From assembly GCF_028622115.1 (NCBI RefSeq), contig NZ_CP097263.1, positions 682,001 through 746,000 of the forward strand: a stretch of 64,000 nt of DNA, written 5' to 3'. Origin of the DNA: Kutzneria chonburiensis. GTDB lineage: Bacteria > Actinomycetota > Actinomycetes > Mycobacteriales > Pseudonocardiaceae. The stretch's first letter is position 1, and the number at the start of each line of letters is the position of its first letter. A program made the position numbers and the translations under genes. Positions 1 through 8,989 of this stretch are shown here, piece after piece. A model generated the notes under the pieces. That model had not been told where the DNA came from, made no database searches, and worked only from the letters and a program-made list of their open reading frames with translations.

Positions 1-85
1 CCCCCTCTGCGGCCGACGGAATTCGTGCAACCCCGGCGGCTGTCGCGGGCGTGTTCACTGGTGGAGCCGACGACACGGAGGGGAC

Positions 86-595
86 ATGGCCGATCGCGAC
101 ATCGCGTTCGCGCAGTTCGTCACGGCCAAGGGGGACGGGCTGCAGCGCACGGCCTACCTGCTGTGCGGGGACTGGCACCGCGCCGAGGACCTGACCCAGG
201 TCACGTTCACGAAGCTGTACCGGCAGTGGCCGAAGCTGACCGACCGGGAGGCGCTGGACGGCTACGCCCGCAAGGTGCTGGTGCGGACGTTCCTGTCGGA
301 GCGCCGCCTTGGCTGGTTCCGGCGGGAGCACGTCACGGCGGAGCACGAGGACGCCGCGGACCGCGGGATCGGGCAGCCGGAGGACCGGATGATGCTGCTG
401 GCGGCGCTGGCCCGGGTGCCGAAGGGGCAGCGGGCGGTGCTGGTGCTCAGGTACTGGGAGGACCTGTCGATCGAGGACACGGCCCGGCTGCTGGAGTGCT
501 CGGAAGGGACCGTGAAGAGCCAGGCGGCACGGGGGTTGCAGGCGCTGCGAACGCTGCTGGACGTGACACCACTGAGCCCGAGGAGGGGCGCGTGA
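86..595 (+). CDS. SigE-family ECF RNA polymerase sigma factor
   Basis: A 169-residue group 4 sigma factor that would direct RNA polymerase to a small stress or envelope regulon. Region 2 spans roughly residues 5-75 (Phe-rich start, then RTAYLLCGDWHRAEDLTQ, typical of the SigE family). Region 4 spans about 105-160, with the helix-turn-helix around LSIEDTARLLECSEGTVKSQ. GGAGGGGAC just before the ATG gives a good ribosome site. Its stop overlaps the next start in GTGA, so it is translationally coupled to a membrane protein that is probably its regulator. Family assignment is firm; the regulon cannot be inferred. Confidence 0.93.
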   Translation: MADRDIAFAQFVTAKGDGLQRTAYLLCGDWHRAEDLTQVTFTKLYRQWPKLTDREALDGYARKVLVRTFLSERRLGWFRREHVTAEHEDAADRGIGQPEDRMMLLAALARVPKGQRAVLVLRYWEDLSIEDTARLLECSEGTVKSQAARGLQALRTLLDVTPLSPRRGA

Positions 596-1404
596 ACGAG
601 CAGGACCTGCGGGAAGCACTCAGGGATGCGATGACGGAGGCGGTCCCGCCGCGCCCGGTGACGGCCGATGCGGCGCTGACGAAGGCGCAGCGGGCGCTGC
701 GGGCCCGGCGGGCGAACATCGCCGGCCTGGGGGTGGGCGTGGCGGTGGTGGCGCTGGTCGCGGGGGCATTCACGGTGCCGTCGGCGCGCACGCTGCTGGG
801 CCCGGCGGCGGGGCCGAAGACGACGCCCGCGCCGACGTCGTCGATCTCGCACGGCGACCGTACGCAGTACAAGGGCCCGCAGTACGACAAGGGCGTGCAG
901 CTGTTGGACGCGCTCGACGGCATCCTGCCGTACCCGCTCCAGCGGGCCACCGCGGAGCAGACCAAGGGCGCGCGGTTCGACCTGCGCACGCATCAGGCCC
1001 AGGTCGAGGACTGGGACAAGAACACGTGGAGCTATTCGGCGATTGAGGCGGTCGCCCCGCCGGGGGCCAACGGCGCCGGACAGCTGAACGTCGAAGTGCA
1101 CAGCCCGGGCAACGACATCCCGGCCGACCCCTGCCTGGCGGCCAAGGCCTTCTGGGGCGGGACGATCGGCGGCGACTGCCAGGACGTCCAGGTGGCCGGC
1201 AAGCACGTCGGGCTGGTCCGGCACACCACCAGCTCGCATCCCGACGCGCTCGCGGCGTACCGGTATCCGGACGGCACGGTGGTGTACCTGACGCAGAGCA
1301 AGGACTACTTCATGTCGGGCGCGGCCGGCCTGGCGACGCTGCCGCTGACCGACGACCAGTTGGCCAATCTGGTGCTCACGCCGGGCTTCAAGGTGGCCCC
1401 CTGA
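592..1404 (+). CDS. Single-pass membrane protein, probable regulator of the upstream sigma factor
   Basis: A 270-residue protein starting at a GTG inside the sigma-factor stop codon. Residues 1-40 are charged and cytoplasmic. One hydrophobic segment lies at about 43-63 (IAGLGVGVAVVALVAGAFTV), followed by an Ala/Pro/Thr-rich linker and a roughly 190-residue extracytoplasmic domain with two cysteines close together (DPCLAAK, GGDCQD). The layout matches the membrane partners commonly encoded after SigE-type sigma factors. I see no zinc-binding HxxxCxxC motif, so the anti-sigma role rests on position and topology only. Confidence 0.75.
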   Translation: MNEQDLREALRDAMTEAVPPRPVTADAALTKAQRALRARRANIAGLGVGVAVVALVAGAFTVPSARTLLGPAAGPKTTPAPTSSISHGDRTQYKGPQYDKGVQLLDALDGILPYPLQRATAEQTKGARFDLRTHQAQVEDWDKNTWSYSAIEAVAPPGANGAGQLNVEVHSPGNDIPADPCLAAKAFWGGTIGGDCQDVQVAGKHVGLVRHTTSSHPDALAAYRYPDGTVVYLTQSKDYFMSGAAGLATLPLTDDQLANLVLTPGFKVAP

Positions 1405-1478
1405 GGATTTCGTTGGGACGAACCGGGTCCCGTGTGTCAACCTGATCGCCGACAACGGACGATCAAGGGGGCACGGCC

Positions 1479-2027
1479 ATGGAGAAGATTCCGACGATCT
1501 TCGAGCGGGACGGCCGTTTCCACGTCGTCGACCGCCCGCGCGCCGACTGCGCGTGGGTGTTCGACGGCGAGGGCACGGCGACGGAGAAGCTCGACGGCAC
1601 CAACGTCCGGCTGACCGTGCGCTGTGGCAGCGTCGTCCGGGTCGAGAAGCGGCGCAACCCGAACCGGGAGCAGAAGCAGCGCGGCATCGTGGACGGCTGG
1701 TACGTCGACGCCGGTCCCGAGGACAAGTGGATCACGGCGGCGGCCGACGGCACCGACGTGTCGGCGTGGCCGGACGGCGAGCACTCGTGCGAGGCGATCG
1801 GCCCGCGCGTGCAGGGCAATCCGCTCGGCCTTGACGCCCATGTCTGCGTGCCGTTCAACCTGAGCGCGCCGGTGTATCTTGACGTGCCACGGGACTTCGC
1901 CGGCCTGAAGGCGTTCCTGGCCACTGTGGACAGTGTCTACTCGCCGGGGAACCTGGCCGAGGGACTGGTGTTCCACCACCAGGACGGCCGGCGGGCGAAG
2001 ATCAAGCGCAAGGACTTCGGGCCGTGA
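1479..2027 (+). CDS. RNA ligase family protein (compact nucleotidyltransferase)
   Basis: A 182-residue member of the covalent nucleotidyltransferase (RNA/DNA ligase) superfamily. The adenylation motif is EKLDGTNVR with the lysine nucleophile at about K37. Motif IV is visible as EGLVFHH and motif V as AKIKRKDF at the very C-terminus. The protein is about the size of a bare catalytic core, so it lacks an added substrate-binding domain. It is the first gene of a three-gene run whose other members also carry RNA end-processing domains, which supports a role in sealing broken RNA. RBS AAGGGGG precedes the ATG. The substrate is unknown. Confidence 0.85.
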   Translation: MEKIPTIFERDGRFHVVDRPRADCAWVFDGEGTATEKLDGTNVRLTVRCGSVVRVEKRRNPNREQKQRGIVDGWYVDAGPEDKWITAAADGTDVSAWPDGEHSCEAIGPRVQGNPLGLDAHVCVPFNLSAPVYLDVPRDFAGLKAFLATVDSVYSPGNLAEGLVFHHQDGRRAKIKRKDFGP

Positions 2028-3715
2028 AGGTTGCCCCCTTGAGAAGACACTATCCGCGCACGCCGCACCTGCCGTGGTCCCCGGGCGCCACGGCGGACGA
2101 CGAGCGGACCGCGGACGTGTCCGGGCTGGCCGGGCGCGAGGTCGTGGTGACCGAGAAGCTGGACGGCGAGAACACCACGCTGTACCGCGACGGCCTGCAC
2201 GCCCGGTCGTTGGACTCGGCCCATCACCCGTCGCGGGCGTGGGTGAAGTCCTTGCACGGCAACGTGTCCGGCGCGATACCGGAGGGATGGCGGGTGTGCG
2301 GCGAGAACATGTTCGCCCGCCATTCCCTCGGCTACGACGACCTGGACAGCTGGTTCTACGCCTTCTCGGTGTGGGCCGGCGACCGCTGCCTGTCCTGGGA
2401 CGCCACGGTCCGGTTTGCCACGTCGCTGGGCATCCCGACGCCGAAGGTGTTGTGGCGCGGTGTTTTCGACGAACGCGTGCTGCGCAAGCTCCGGCTCGAC
2501 CTGAGCAGGCAGGAGGGCTACGTCGTCCGGGCCGCCGACAGCTTCACGTTCGACAAGTTCCGGCACCGTGTGGCGAAGTGGGTGCGGACCGGCCACGTGC
2601 AGACCGACCAGCACTGGATGCTGGCCCCGGTGGTGGCCAACGGCCGCGGCCCGGCGTCGGCGCTGTGGGACGTCCGCGCCGGCATGGCGCCGGACGTGCC
2701 GGCCTTGCTGAACGCGGTAGGGTTTGACGCGGTGGAAGACCTCGGTGACGTGGTCGGTCGGCTGGATCTGCTGGGGCGTAGGGGAGACGCTCGGCTCTCC
2801 GGCGTGCTGGCGACGATGCTGCGTGGGCAGTCGCGGTGGAGGGTCGCGGCGGATCTCGTTGCACCGCTCGGCATGCGGCTCGCTCGACAGGTCGCCGACC
2901 TGACCGGTCTGTACGGCCGACTGCTGACGCCGTTCCCCGACGAGGAGCGTCGGGTCGGGCTCACGCGGTTGGCGTTGGCGGCCGATCTCGGTGTGCTGCA
3001 TGCCGTTGCCGCGGCGGCCCAGCCGGACAACCCCGAGGTCGAGTGGTCTTCGCTGCATGCCGAGGAAGCCGGTCTGCTAGGCGCGAATCCGTTCGAGCCA
3101 CTGAAGTCGGCGCTGCGGATGCAGGCGCTCGACGAGGACGTGGCCGACCGTTGCTGGGCCGAGGCCCGGTGCCGGATTTCCACTGCCGCCGAGGCGATTC
3201 CGCTGTCGTGGCGCTGGCGGTCGGGCGATTTCCCCCGTCTGATCGCCATGATCGGCCCGTCGGGCAGCGGCAAGAGCCAGTTCATCGCTTCCCTCAAGGG
3301 GATCGACGAGGTCGTGTCACTGGACGACCTGCGCGAGGCCCGGGGCTCTCGGGCCGACCAGAGCGCCAACTCGGCCATTTTTCACCTCGGCGTGCGGCAG
3401 CTGGATCAGACCCTCAAGCCCGGACGGACCGTGGTGTGGGACGCGACGTCGCTGAACCGCCGGCAGCGCGGCATGATCGAGACCGTCGCGGCCCGGCGGG
3501 ACGCCTTGGTCACCAACGCGGTGCTGCTGGTGCCGGCCGAGGAGCTGTTCCGCCGCAACGGCAACCGCAGGCATCCGGTGCCGTCGGAGGTGCTTTCCGC
3601 CCAGCTGGGCCGGTTCTCACCGCCGTATCCGGGCGAGGCGCACCGCACGTGGTACGTCGGCCCGTCCGGTAGGGTCGAGGACGCCGCCGGGGCGCTCGGT
3701 CGCGAGGAGGGATGA
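2024..3715 (+). CDS. RNA ligase-polynucleotide kinase fusion protein
   Basis: A 563-residue two-domain protein. The N-terminal ligase domain (about 1-230) has the nucleophile motif TEKLDGENTT near residue 45, motif IIIa-like FYAFSVW and motif IV EGYVVR. A middle helical region (230-400) has no motif I recognise. The C-terminal P-loop kinase domain carries Walker A GPSGSGKS at about 410-418, then VWDATSLNRRQR, as in T4 polynucleotide-kinase-type enzymes. It could therefore phosphorylate a 5'-OH end and join it to a 3' end. The GTG start overlaps the previous stop (GTGA), and its own stop overlaps the next ATG (ATGA), so the three genes are tightly coupled. Confidence 0.88.
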   Translation: MKVAPLRRHYPRTPHLPWSPGATADDERTADVSGLAGREVVVTEKLDGENTTLYRDGLHARSLDSAHHPSRAWVKSLHGNVSGAIPEGWRVCGENMFARHSLGYDDLDSWFYAFSVWAGDRCLSWDATVRFATSLGIPTPKVLWRGVFDERVLRKLRLDLSRQEGYVVRAADSFTFDKFRHRVAKWVRTGHVQTDQHWMLAPVVANGRGPASALWDVRAGMAPDVPALLNAVGFDAVEDLGDVVGRLDLLGRRGDARLSGVLATMLRGQSRWRVAADLVAPLGMRLARQVADLTGLYGRLLTPFPDEERRVGLTRLALAADLGVLHAVAAAAQPDNPEVEWSSLHAEEAGLLGANPFEPLKSALRMQALDEDVADRCWAEARCRISTAAEAIPLSWRWRSGDFPRLIAMIGPSGSGKSQFIASLKGIDEVVSLDDLREARGSRADQSANSAIFHLGVRQLDQTLKPGRTVVWDATSLNRRQRGMIETVAARRDALVTNAVLLVPAEELFRRNGNRRHPVPSEVLSAQLGRFSPPYPGEAHRTWYVGPSGRVEDAAGALGREEG

Positions 3716-6345
3716 TGCGGACCAGCGAGGAGATCTATCACCGGGTCCGCTGGGATGCGCGGTTCGACCCGGCCCGGTTCGTGCTGGGCGTGGGCATGCG
3801 CGGCCGGCCGCCCAAGCGTGTGCCGCTGCCCGCGTTCGTGCCCGGCGGCGAGATTCCGTGGCACCGCATCGTGTTCGTGGAGGCCGACGGCGAGTTGGTG
3901 TGGGACCGCGCCAGCGGCGTCGACCGGATCGACGAGTCCGAGGCCGGCCGCGTGCTCGATCCGCGTCGACTGCACGCCCCGTTCTTCACCGCCAAGTCCC
4001 CGTTCGCGTGGGACGGCCTGGCCTGGTCGCCGGTCCGCACTGTCCAAGATGGACTTTTCGGCGATGGCCGGCTTCGGGTGTTGACGTGGAACACCTTGTG
4101 GGACCGCTACGACGCCGACCGTATCGACACCGCCGGCCGCCGTCCGCGGCTGATCGAGGAGCTGCGCAGCGCCGACGCCGACGTGATCGCCCTCCAGGAG
4201 GTCGAGGCCGGCTTGTTGACGCTGTTGCTGGCCACGCCCTGGGTGCGCACCGAGTACGTGGTCAGCGCCATCGACGGCCGGGAGGTCGACAGCACCGGCT
4301 TGCTGCTGCTGAGCCGAATTCCCGTGCGCGAGGCCGGTTTTCACGATCTCGGCCCACACAAGGCCGTCTCCGCTTTTGTCGTGGAGACCGCCGCCGGCGT
4401 GGTCGCCGTGGCCACCACGCACCTGACCAGCGACCACAGCGACCGTGGCGCCGAGATTCGTGTCACGGAACTCGCGGCGATCTTCGACGGCCTGTCCGAT
4501 GTGGATTGTCCGTTGGTGCTGTTGGGCGACTTCAACGACGGCACCTCGATGCCGGCCGAGGCCCTACAGCTGACCGACGCGTGGGCCGAGGTCCACGGCC
4601 TCGCCGACCAGACCCCGACCTTCGACCCCGTGGCCAACCCGCTCGCCGCAATATCGTCGCTGACCGGCCGCGCTTCGCGGATCGACCGCGTTCTGGTCCG
4701 TGGGCTGCGTCCCGTCAACGCCTCGCTGCGGCGCGCCCCCGTCTCCGACCACTACGGCGTCGAGGCAGAGTTGTTGGTGGGCAAGGAGGACGGTGATGTC
4801 CTCGACATCCCGCCCACTGCCCGCACCGCCGTCGCCTGGCTGCCGCCTGACCTGCCCGAGGTGGCCGCCCTGCGCCGCCGGCACGATCCGCAGTTCGACC
4901 GTTGGCCCGCCCACGTGAACCTGTTGTTCGGCTTCGTGCCCGAGTCGGAATTCGAACGCGCCATACCCCTGTTGGCCGCCGCTGTCGCCCAGGTGCCGCC
5001 GTTTTCCGTGCGCCTGGACGGCGTGCACACCTTCGGCCATCGCCATGACGCCACCATCTGGCTCGACCCCGTCGCTCCCGAATGGACGGAGCTGCGCTCC
5101 GTCATCGCTCGCCCGTTCCCCGCTTGTGGTGGCCGGGACTTCACGCCGCACCTCACGTTGGGCCGCAGCAAAGACGCGCAAACGGTTGCGGCCGAGTGCG
5201 CCGCCCGACTGTCCCCTGTGGACGCCCAGGTAGGCGAGCTGGTCGTGCTCTCCCGCCGCGCCGACGAGCCAATGCGCGTCCGCGCCCGCATCGCTCTCGG
5301 CACCGGCACTGTGGGGTGGATCCCCGATGCCAGCGGCGCGACCGTGGCCGAGAGCGCCTCGGTCGACGCCATCGTCGATCGGGTGGCCGCCGCACTGGAC
5401 GCCGCCGTGGTGCACGTTGTCGGTTCGCAGCGTACGGGCACCGCGTTGGCCGACTCCGATGTGGACCTTGTCGCGGCGGTAAGAGGTATCGCGGTAACAG
5501 GTCTTACCGACGCGCCGGGCATCACCGACGTCCGGCCGGTCGTGGGGGCGCGGGTGCCGGGCACGCGGATGGTCATCGATGGCCGGAAGGTGGATCTGGC
5601 GCTGGTCGACACCGGTGACCTGGACCCGGCCGAGGTGGTCGGTCGCCGCGCGGAGCTGGGATCGGCCGCTGCGATCGCGCTGAGCGCTGTCACCGATGCC
5701 GAGGCCCTCAGCGGCGTGAACACCACTGTGGTCCGTTCGGTCAAGGCGTGGGCCAGGGCTCGCGGCCTGGATTCGGCCCCGTTCGGCGGCCTGCCCGGCA
5801 TCGCCTGGGCGATCATGGCCGCTTCCGTTGATTCCTCGAGTTTGGTCGACTTCTTCGCCCAATGGGCCGCTTGGGACTGGCGCGATGCCGTTGCCCTACG
5901 CGGCAGGCACACCGCCTACGGGCCCGTCACGATCATGACTCCCACCGAGCCCATTCGTTCGTGCACCGAACAGGTCGGCCTCGGTATGCGTGACCTGCTC
6001 ACGCAGGAGCTCTACCGCGCCTGGGAGATCGCCGCCACCGAGCTGGATCCGTTGCCCCGCCTACTCGAATCTCCTCCGCTGCATCAGCGTCACGCCGCGT
6101 GGGCCGTGCTCGCCGCCGCCGACGATGGTCTGTTTCGGGGTCGCGTTCGGGCGCTACTCGCCTTGCTGGAGCCGGAGATGCCTGATGTGCACGCGTGGCC
6201 TCGCCCGTTCGCCCCGCACACTTACGCCATCGGCCTCGGCCGCACCCCGGTGACCGCCGACGGTCTCACCGCGCTCGCCTCCGCGTGGAGTGCTCGCACC
6301 ACCGTCGAGTGGCGGCCTTCCGGTGATGTCCCCACGCTGCGCTGA
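3712..6345 (+). CDS. Four-domain RNA-repair protein (MJ1316/DUF504, EEP, 2H phosphoesterase, nucleotidyltransferase)
   Basis: An 877-residue fusion. Residues 1-85 (RTSEEIYHRVRWDARFDP) match the MJ1316/DUF504 domain, proposed in the literature to bind cyclic-phosphate RNA ends. Residues 120-355 are an endonuclease/exonuclease/phosphatase domain (LTWNTLWD, ALQEVE, LGDFND, SDHYG). Residues 370-540 form a LigT-like 2H phosphoesterase with HVN and HLTLGR motifs. Residues 560-877 are a poly(A)-polymerase-like nucleotidyltransferase (GSQRTGTALADSDVDL). The protein could open a 2',3'-cyclic phosphate, trim, and extend or recopy a 3' end before the two ligases upstream act. Domain calls are strong; the order of reactions is inference. 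Confidence 0.9.
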   Translation: MMRTSEEIYHRVRWDARFDPARFVLGVGMRGRPPKRVPLPAFVPGGEIPWHRIVFVEADGELVWDRASGVDRIDESEAGRVLDPRRLHAPFFTAKSPFAWDGLAWSPVRTVQDGLFGDGRLRVLTWNTLWDRYDADRIDTAGRRPRLIEELRSADADVIALQEVEAGLLTLLLATPWVRTEYVVSAIDGREVDSTGLLLLSRIPVREAGFHDLGPHKAVSAFVVETAAGVVAVATTHLTSDHSDRGAEIRVTELAAIFDGLSDVDCPLVLLGDFNDGTSMPAEALQLTDAWAEVHGLADQTPTFDPVANPLAAISSLTGRASRIDRVLVRGLRPVNASLRRAPVSDHYGVEAELLVGKEDGDVLDIPPTARTAVAWLPPDLPEVAALRRRHDPQFDRWPAHVNLLFGFVPESEFERAIPLLAAAVAQVPPFSVRLDGVHTFGHRHDATIWLDPVAPEWTELRSVIARPFPACGGRDFTPHLTLGRSKDAQTVAAECAARLSPVDAQVGELVVLSRRADEPMRVRARIALGTGTVGWIPDASGATVAESASVDAIVDRVAAALDAAVVHVVGSQRTGTALADSDVDLVAAVRGIAVTGLTDAPGITDVRPVVGARVPGTRMVIDGRKVDLALVDTGDLDPAEVVGRRAELGSAAAIALSAVTDAEALSGVNTTVVRSVKAWARARGLDSAPFGGLPGIAWAIMAASVDSSSLVDFFAQWAAWDWRDAVALRGRHTAYGPVTIMTPTEPIRSCTEQVGLGMRDLLTQELYRAWEIAATELDPLPRLLESPPLHQRHAAWAVLAAADDGLFRGRVRALLALLEPEMPDVHAWPRPFAPHTYAIGLGRTPVTADGLTALASAWSARTTVEWRPSGDVPTLR

Positions 6346-6378
6346 AATTGGCTTGCCGTTCCGTGCCACAGTGGTGGT

Positions 6379-7260
6379 GTGGATCTGCTCCAGGCTGGTC
6401 TCGTGCTGCGCCCGCTGTGGCCCGATGTCTCGGTCACCGCCGTCGTCCCGCGCACCGGCGGCCAGCTCAGTCCGGTCTTCGAGCTCCGCGCCGCCGACCG
6501 CGTCGTGATCGTCAAGGCCTATGACGAGAAGTGGCGTTGGAAGCAGTCCAAGGAAGCCCACGTCTATCGCCTGTTGGCGTCCCACGGCGTCGCCCCCGTG
6601 CCCACTGTCCTTCGCGTCGAGCCCGACCCTTCCGTCATCGGCCGCGCTTTCACCGTCATGACCCATCTGCCCGGCACTCCGCTGTCCGAGACCCCGGTCG
6701 ACGACCCCGCCGACGTCTACCGCCAGCTGGGCCGTTTGCTCGCCGCCATCCACACCATCCCCCAGCCCGCTTTCGGTTACGTCACCACCCATGTGCTCGA
6801 CCCCGTGCCCGACAACACCACCTACATGGGCCGCCAGTTCGCCCGCAAGCTCCGCGAGTTCCTAGAGCTACAGGGCGATCCCCGCCTGCACGACCTCGTC
6901 CAGTCCTATGTCGCCGCCCACTCCGACCTCTTCTCCCGCTGCGTCGCCCCCGTCCTCTGCCACAACGACATCCACGAGGGCAACCTCCTCGTCCAGGACG
7001 GCAAGATCACCGGCCTCGTCGACGTCGAGAACACCTTGGCCGGCGACCCGTGGCTGGACGTGGCCAAGGCCGACTACTACAGCCGCCGCGCCCAGCTCCC
7101 GGCCCTCCTCGACGGCTACGGCGCTCTCCCCGACGACCGCCTGCGCCTGTACACCGTCTACCACGCCCTCGAGCTGTGGGACTGGTTCGCTTCGACCGGT
7201 CAACCCCAGTACCTCGACAGCATCGCCGCCGACATGTCCGCTCTTGTATCGGGCCCTTGA
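6379..7260 (+). CDS. Aminoglycoside-phosphotransferase-like (APH) family protein
   Basis: A 293-residue small-molecule kinase fold. The N-lobe has VIVKAYDEKWRWKQSKEAHV. The catalytic loop reads CHNDIHEGNLL and is followed by GLVDVENTLAGDPWLD, which supplies the metal-binding aspartate. The histidine-aspartate pair differs from the classic HGDLHPGN by an Asn in place of Gly, a common variant. It begins 33 bp after the RNA-repair operon in the same direction and may be co-transcribed. The start used is GTG with a poor ribosome site. The substrate is unknown; antibiotic resistance should not be assumed. Confidence 0.85.
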   Translation: MDLLQAGLVLRPLWPDVSVTAVVPRTGGQLSPVFELRAADRVVIVKAYDEKWRWKQSKEAHVYRLLASHGVAPVPTVLRVEPDPSVIGRAFTVMTHLPGTPLSETPVDDPADVYRQLGRLLAAIHTIPQPAFGYVTTHVLDPVPDNTTYMGRQFARKLREFLELQGDPRLHDLVQSYVAAHSDLFSRCVAPVLCHNDIHEGNLLVQDGKITGLVDVENTLAGDPWLDVAKADYYSRRAQLPALLDGYGALPDDRLRLYTVYHALELWDWFASTGQPQYLDSIAADMSALVSGP

Positions 7261-7315
7261 CCCGCTTCGCCGCCACCCATGCATACCGGCGGGGGCTTCG
7301 TGGTAACCCTCGGTC

Positions 7316-8652
7316 ATGGCTACGCGGACGAAGGAGACGGAGCGCAAGTACGAGCCGGTGGGGGAGGGGCTGCCGGCCGGTGTGCCGGGGGTGACCGTGG
7401 TGGGCAGCGGGGAAGACCTGCTGCTGGACGCGGTCTATCACGACACCGCCGACCTCCGGCTGGCCCGGAGCGGGGTGACGCTGCGGCGGCGCTCGGGGGT
7501 GCGGACGCGGGCTGGCATCTGAAGCTGCCGATCGAGGGTGACGCGAGGGATGAGATCAGGGCGAAGAAAGACGGGAAGCGGGTTCCCAAAGAGCTGGCGG
7601 ATCTGGTGCTGGGGCTGACCAGGGGAGAACCGCTGGCACCGGTGGCGCACATCCGTACCAGGCGCAAGCGGTGGGAGCTGCTGGACAAGAACGGCAAGGT
7701 GGCGGCGGAGCTCGTAGAAGACGACGTCGAGGCGCAGACGCTCGGGGAGAACGAGCAGATGAAGGCCTGGCGTGAGATTGAAGTGGAGCTGGTGGCGGGC
7801 GGGCGAGAAGTGTTCGAGACCGTCGAGCGGACGCTGGGACGGCCGTCGAAAGCGCCGGCGAAGCTGATTCGGCTGCTGGGGGAACGAATTCCGAAACGGC
7901 CCAAGGCGGATGGGGTCACGGGGTACGTGCAACAGCAGGTGGAAGAGATGCGCCGACAAGACCTGCGGATACGGCAGGATGCCGACGACGCGGTGCACCG
8001 GATGCGGGTGGCCAGCCGACGGATTCGTAGTGTTCTGCAAGCGCATAGAGGGTCCCGCACGCTGAAGGAAGAGCTGCGGTGGCTGGGAACGGTGCTGGGA
8101 GAGGCCCGTGACCTGGAGGTTCTGTACGGACACCTGCGACAGAGCATCGGCGAGCTGCCGGAAGAACTGGTGCTGGGCAACGTCCGGCAGCGGCTGACGG
8201 AGACGTTTGCGCCACGGGAGCAGCAAGCCCGCGCCAAGGTGATGGAAGCCCTGCGTAGCAAGAGGTACTTCGCGCTGCTGAATCGGCTGGAGACGGTCAA
8301 GCTCCGGTTGAACGACCCGAAGGGGCGCCTGCGTAAGACGAAGAAGCGGGTGGCGAAGGCCTGGCGCGACGAGGCGAACAACCGAGGGTCCCTGCACGAC
8401 GTGCGAAAGGCGGCGAAGCGCGCCAGGTACGCGGCGGAAGCGGCGGGCAAGGAGAAGCTGGCCCGCCGTATGAAGAAGCTGACCAAACGCCTCGGCGCGC
8501 ATCAGGATTCCGTTGTGGCCAGGCAGGAACTCCGAGCGATCGGCATTCAGTCGCATTTGGACGGAGACAACGCCTATACGTACGGACTGCTGCACGGGTG
8601 TGAGCTACATCGCGCCGAAAACGCGAAGAAAGCCTTGCGGCGCAAAGTTTAG
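7316..8652 (+). pseudogene. CYTH-CHAD domain protein, broken by a single-base frameshift
   Basis: The first 60 codons encode the start of a CYTH triphosphate tunnel domain (ETERKYE, the ExExK motif, then VYHDTADLRLARSG and VTLRRRSG). The rest (WHLKLPIEG and onward), including a full CHAD helical domain with HRMRVASRRIRS and HDVRKAAKRARY, lies in the next frame. Adding one G to the five-G run at 7495-7499 restores a normal join (LRRRSGGADAGWHLKLP). CYTH-CHAD proteins are linked to polyphosphate and triphosphate metabolism. Either the gene is inactivated or the assembly dropped a base; the downstream frame is perfectly conserved, which favours a recent or artificial shift. Confidence 0.85.
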
Positions 8653-8671
8653 CGACCGGCCGCTCGGGAAC
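8647..8671 (+). promoter_or_regulatory. SigB-type stress promoter candidate for the CsbD gene
   Basis: GTTT at 8647-8650 is followed after 15 bases by GGGAAC (8666-8671), one mismatch from the actinomycete SigB-type pattern GNNT-N14-16-GGGTAY. A start point near 8678 would give a leader of about 25 bases ending in the GGGAGG ribosome site of the CsbD gene. CsbD proteins are classic general-stress genes. The -35 box overlaps the end of the preceding reading frame. Confidence 0.45.
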
Positions 8672-8702
8672 CCTCAGGTCAGCGGAAGGGAGGCTCACAG
8701 AC

Positions 8703-8900
8703 ATGAGCACCGAAGGCAAGTTCGAAGGCAAGGCCGACGAGGTCAAGGGCAAGGTCAAGGAGGGCGTCGGCGACGCCACCGGCAACGAGCAGTGGCAGGC
8801 CGAAGGCCGCGCGGACCAGGTCAAGGGCGGCTTGAAGCAGGCCGGCGAGAAGGTCAAGGACGCCGCCGAGAAGGTGAAGGACGCGGTAAAGGGCAAGTGA
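8703..8900 (+). CDS. CsbD-like small stress protein
   Basis: A 65-residue, highly charged, Lys/Glu/Asp-rich protein with the CsbD signature: GKFEGKADEVKGKVKEGVGD, then a second copy of the motif (RADQVKGGLKQAGEKVKDAA) and a KDA-rich tail. No membrane segment or cysteine. Family members accumulate in general stress and stationary phase; the biochemical role is unknown. A SigB-like promoter candidate lies just upstream and a strong hairpin just downstream, so it is probably a single-gene transcript. Confidence 0.92.
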   Translation: MSTEGKFEGKADEVKGKVKEGVGDATGNEQWQAEGRADQVKGGLKQAGEKVKDAAEKVKDAVKGK

Positions 8901-8911
8901 TCTGCCCCGAA

Positions 8912-8947
8912 GTCGCCCGCGCTCAGCGTTTGCTGGGCGCGGGCGAC
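8912..8947 (+). terminator. Rho-independent-type hairpin after the CsbD gene
   Basis: GTCGCCCGCGCTCAGC (8912-8927) pairs with GCTGGGCGCGGGCGAC (8932-8947), 15 of 16 positions, around a 4-base loop GTTT. There is no T-run, as is usual for high-GC actinomycete terminators. The loop doubles as the -35 candidate of the following STAS gene. Confidence 0.7.
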
Positions 8948-8961
8948 GGGTATCTATACCC
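8928..8961 (+). promoter_or_regulatory. SigB-type stress promoter candidate for the STAS gene
   Basis: GTTT (8928-8931), 16 bases, then GGGTAT (8948-8953) fits the SigB-type consensus of streptomycetes exactly. The -10 box is half of a perfect small palindrome, GGGTAT-CT-ATACCC (8948-8961), which could also be an operator. The promoter would serve the anti-sigma antagonist gene starting at 8990 (RBS AAGGGA at 8977-8982). Confidence 0.5.
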
Positions 8962-8989
8962 GCGGTGAACGCGAACAAGGGACGCCCTG

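Noticed and set aside
1-85. Coding start at 25 in another frame
   Set aside because: It overlaps the sigma factor out of frame and only becomes meaningful at GTG 592, where the membrane protein begins.
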